Below are positions 62,571 through 64,000 of a DNA stretch of 64,000 bases, piece by piece. The first letter of the stretch is position 1, and every line of letters begins with the position of its first letter. The position numbers were made by a program, and so were the translations under genes. The DNA comes from Microbacterium schleiferi (lineage in GTDB: Bacteria > Actinomycetota > Actinomycetes > Actinomycetales > Microbacteriaceae): positions 2,914,001 through 2,978,000 of the forward strand of contig NZ_CP064760.1 of NCBI RefSeq assembly GCF_015565955.1, in the 5' to 3' direction. The notes beneath the pieces were generated by a model, which was not told the DNA's origin, searched no databases, and worked only from the letters and a program-made list of their open reading frames with translations.

Positions 62571-64000
62571 CAGCCGGTGCCGTCACGCCGTCGGAGCGCC
62601 GCGCGAAGGCTCCGCACGAGCAGCAGCAGCCCTCCCAGGCCGATGACGCTGCCGAGGAACGGGAACAGCGCAACATCGTCGGTCAGGTGGGGCCCGCCCG
62701 ACGAGATCGCGAGGGCGATACCGGTCGCCAGCAGGGTCACTCCAACGAGCGTGCTGGTGACCTGCCCGAGCAGCCCCTCGATCCACCGCCGCTCGCCCGC
62801 ACCCTCGAACGAGCGGAGCCGCACCGAGAAGGTGCCCTGCTCGAGCGAACGCGAGATGTTCTCCAGCCGCCGCGGTGCCCTGCGCACCTGCTCCACCGCG
62901 ACCGCGAACTGGGTCTGCGCTGACAGAGCAGCAGTGCGCAGCGACAGCATGCTGCGCGCGAAGTGCGGGGCGCGGGTGAGCGCCTGACCGACCATGTCGT
63001 ATCCCGGAACGACCCGCCGCAGGCTCCCCTCGAGCGAGCCGAGCGTGCGGAACACCAAGAGCAGAGACGGCGGCATCGCCAGCCGGTGGTGGCGGAGGGT
63101 GTCGAGCAGAAGCCGGAACACGTCCTCACCCGCAGGGGCATTGCGAACGCGCGTGATGATGGCGCCGACGTCTCGTTGCAAAGACGTCTGATCCACGCCA
63201 GCCGGGTCGGGCTCGCACAGCAGGAGCACGATGTCGGTGGCCGCCTGATCGTCGTCGGCAGCGATCGCCGTCAGCAGCGGCACGAGAAGGCGCCGCATGC
63301 TGGCCTCCAGCAGACCGACCGCGCCGAAGTCGATCAGGGCGACCTCGCCGTCGTCGCAGAGAATCAGGTTGCCAGGATGTAGGTCGGCGTGGAACACCCC
63401 GCGCACCGCGATCTGCTCGAACACGGCATCCAGGACCCCGTCGACAAGCTCCCGGGCAGCTGTCGGCTCCAACGCGTCAGGAGGCAGCTTGCCGAACGGC
63501 ACCCCGTCGATCCGCTCCTGGACGATCATCTGCTGCGTGCACAGCTCCGTGAAGACGCCGGGGACACGGAGGGGCATCGCGTGCGTCTTCGCGATCGCTC
63601 CGCGCAGCATCTCGGTGTTTGCCACCTCGACGCGGTAGTCGAGTTCTTCGGTGAGGGCTCGGGAGAACTCGGTGACCAGCGCCACGGCGCCGTAGTCGGC
63701 AGCCCACGTGGTGCGGCGTTCGGCATCCCGCGCGAGCCGCTCGAGGATGTCGAGGTCTGTCGTCACCTGGGCACGTGCAGAAGGCCGCTGGATCTTCACG
63801 ACCACGCGCTCACCCGACACGAGTGTCGCGGCGTGCACCTGCGCAACAGATGCCGCCGCCATCGGCTCGGTCTCGATAGCCGCGAACACCTCGGCGATCG
63901 GCCGCCCCAGCTCAGCACGAATCGCCGCTTCGGCCTCGGGCCAGGGAATCGGAGTCGAGTCCATCTGCAGCGTCGACAGCGCCTCGATCAGGTCGCGCGG
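62570..64000 (-). CDS. ABC1/UbiB-family atypical kinase, 5' end outside the window
   Basis: The frame is open to the window edge and the partial product has at least 476 aa. Visible motifs: the Ala-rich loop MAAASVAQVHAATL, VVVKIQRP (nucleotide Lys), VFHADLHPGNLIL (catalytic loop) and ALIDFGAVG (metal Asp). Two hydrophobic helices near the C-terminus anchor it to the membrane. UbiB/ADCK proteins support quinone or lipid metabolism through an ATPase or kinase activity. The N-terminal KxGQ region is beyond the window, so completeness cannot be judged. The apparent ATG at 63964 is internal. Confidence 0.88.
   Translation of the reverse strand, partial: PRDLIEALSTLQMDSTPIPWPEAEAAIRAELGRPIAEVFAAIETEPMAAASVAQVHAATLVSGERVVVKIQRPSARAQVTTDLDILERLARDAERRTTWAADYGAVALVTEFSRALTEELDYRVEVANTEMLRGAIAKTHAMPLRVPGVFTELCTQQMIVQERIDGVPFGKLPPDALEPTAARELVDGVLDAVFEQIAVRGVFHADLHPGNLILCDDGEVALIDFGAVGLLEASMRRLLVPLLTAIAADDDQAATDIVLLLCEPDPAGVDQTSLQRDVGAIITRVRNAPAGEDVFRLLLDTLRHHRLAMPPSLLLVFRTLGSLEGSLRRVVPGYDMVGQALTRAPHFARSMLSLRTAALSAQTQFAVAVEQVRRAPRRLENISRSLEQGTFSVRLRSFEGAGERRWIEGLLGQVTSTLVGVTLLATGIALAISSGGPHLTDDVALFPFLGSVIGLGGLLLLVRSLRAALRRRDGTG

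Overview
The window is 64 kb of high-GC DNA. It has dense operons, 1-13 bp gene overlaps (GTGA/ATGA junctions), frequent GTG starts and the 'gcatcc/ggatgcc' codon habit of Microbacteriaceae. Together with an F420 gene (cofE), an LLM-type F420 oxidoreductase, an actinobacterial PutA and several LacI/TetR/GntR regulators, this points to the chromosome of a free-living actinobacterium, most likely Microbacterium or a close relative (inference). I see no rRNA, tRNA, CRISPR, insertion sequence or prophage.

Region by region. 1-7821: arabinogalactan/galactose use: GH51 arabinofuranosidase, GH35 beta-galactosidase, galE, a convergent LacI repressor, then galT-galK from a promoter covered by two operator-like palindromes. 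7822-8572: a gene-free block of long imperfect hairpins and 18-bp repeats. 8573-14462: a broken GH3 glucosidase and its MFS permease, divergent from a TetR-carboxylesterase pair. 14499-28500: LLM oxidoreductase, orphan DNA methyltransferase, lipoate ligase, hydrolase, four MFS carriers with MarR/TetR regulators, glycerate kinase, a RhaD-like aldolase and acetolactate decarboxylase. 28523-31967: the transglutaminase / alpha-E / circularly permuted ATP-grasp operon. 32068-44531: sulfite-oxidase-like protein, ornithine aminotransferase with a DDAH-family enzyme, a quinone-reductase-like protein, an XRE/membrane pair, alditol oxidase, a small membrane protein with a YidC paralogue, and PutA. 44867-51617: thioesterase, acetyltransferase, cofE, a DUF4097/two-component operon and a cytochrome b-like protein with a repeated N-terminal motif. 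51622-59774: ETF genes, enoyl-CoA hydratase, and thiolase-prpC-prpB-prpD-GntR (propionyl-CoA/methylcitrate cycle). 59869-64000: VOC protein, two tandem paralogous membrane proteins of unknown function, Nudix hydrolase and a truncated ABC1/UbiB kinase.

Two features cut across the window. First, six genes are interrupted by one-base indels, all in G/C homopolymers; in five of them the run is one base shorter than the protein family needs. This looks like systematic homopolymer miscalling rather than gene decay, so I give the restored extents. Second, ten intergenic palindromic elements of 76-86 bp fall into four sequence families, most beside gene ends. They are the best candidate here for something undescribed.

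Metabolically the window is catabolic: polysaccharide side chains and galactose, polyols, arginine/ornithine/proline to glutamate, and acyl-CoA/propionyl-CoA oxidation with electrons passed to ETF.
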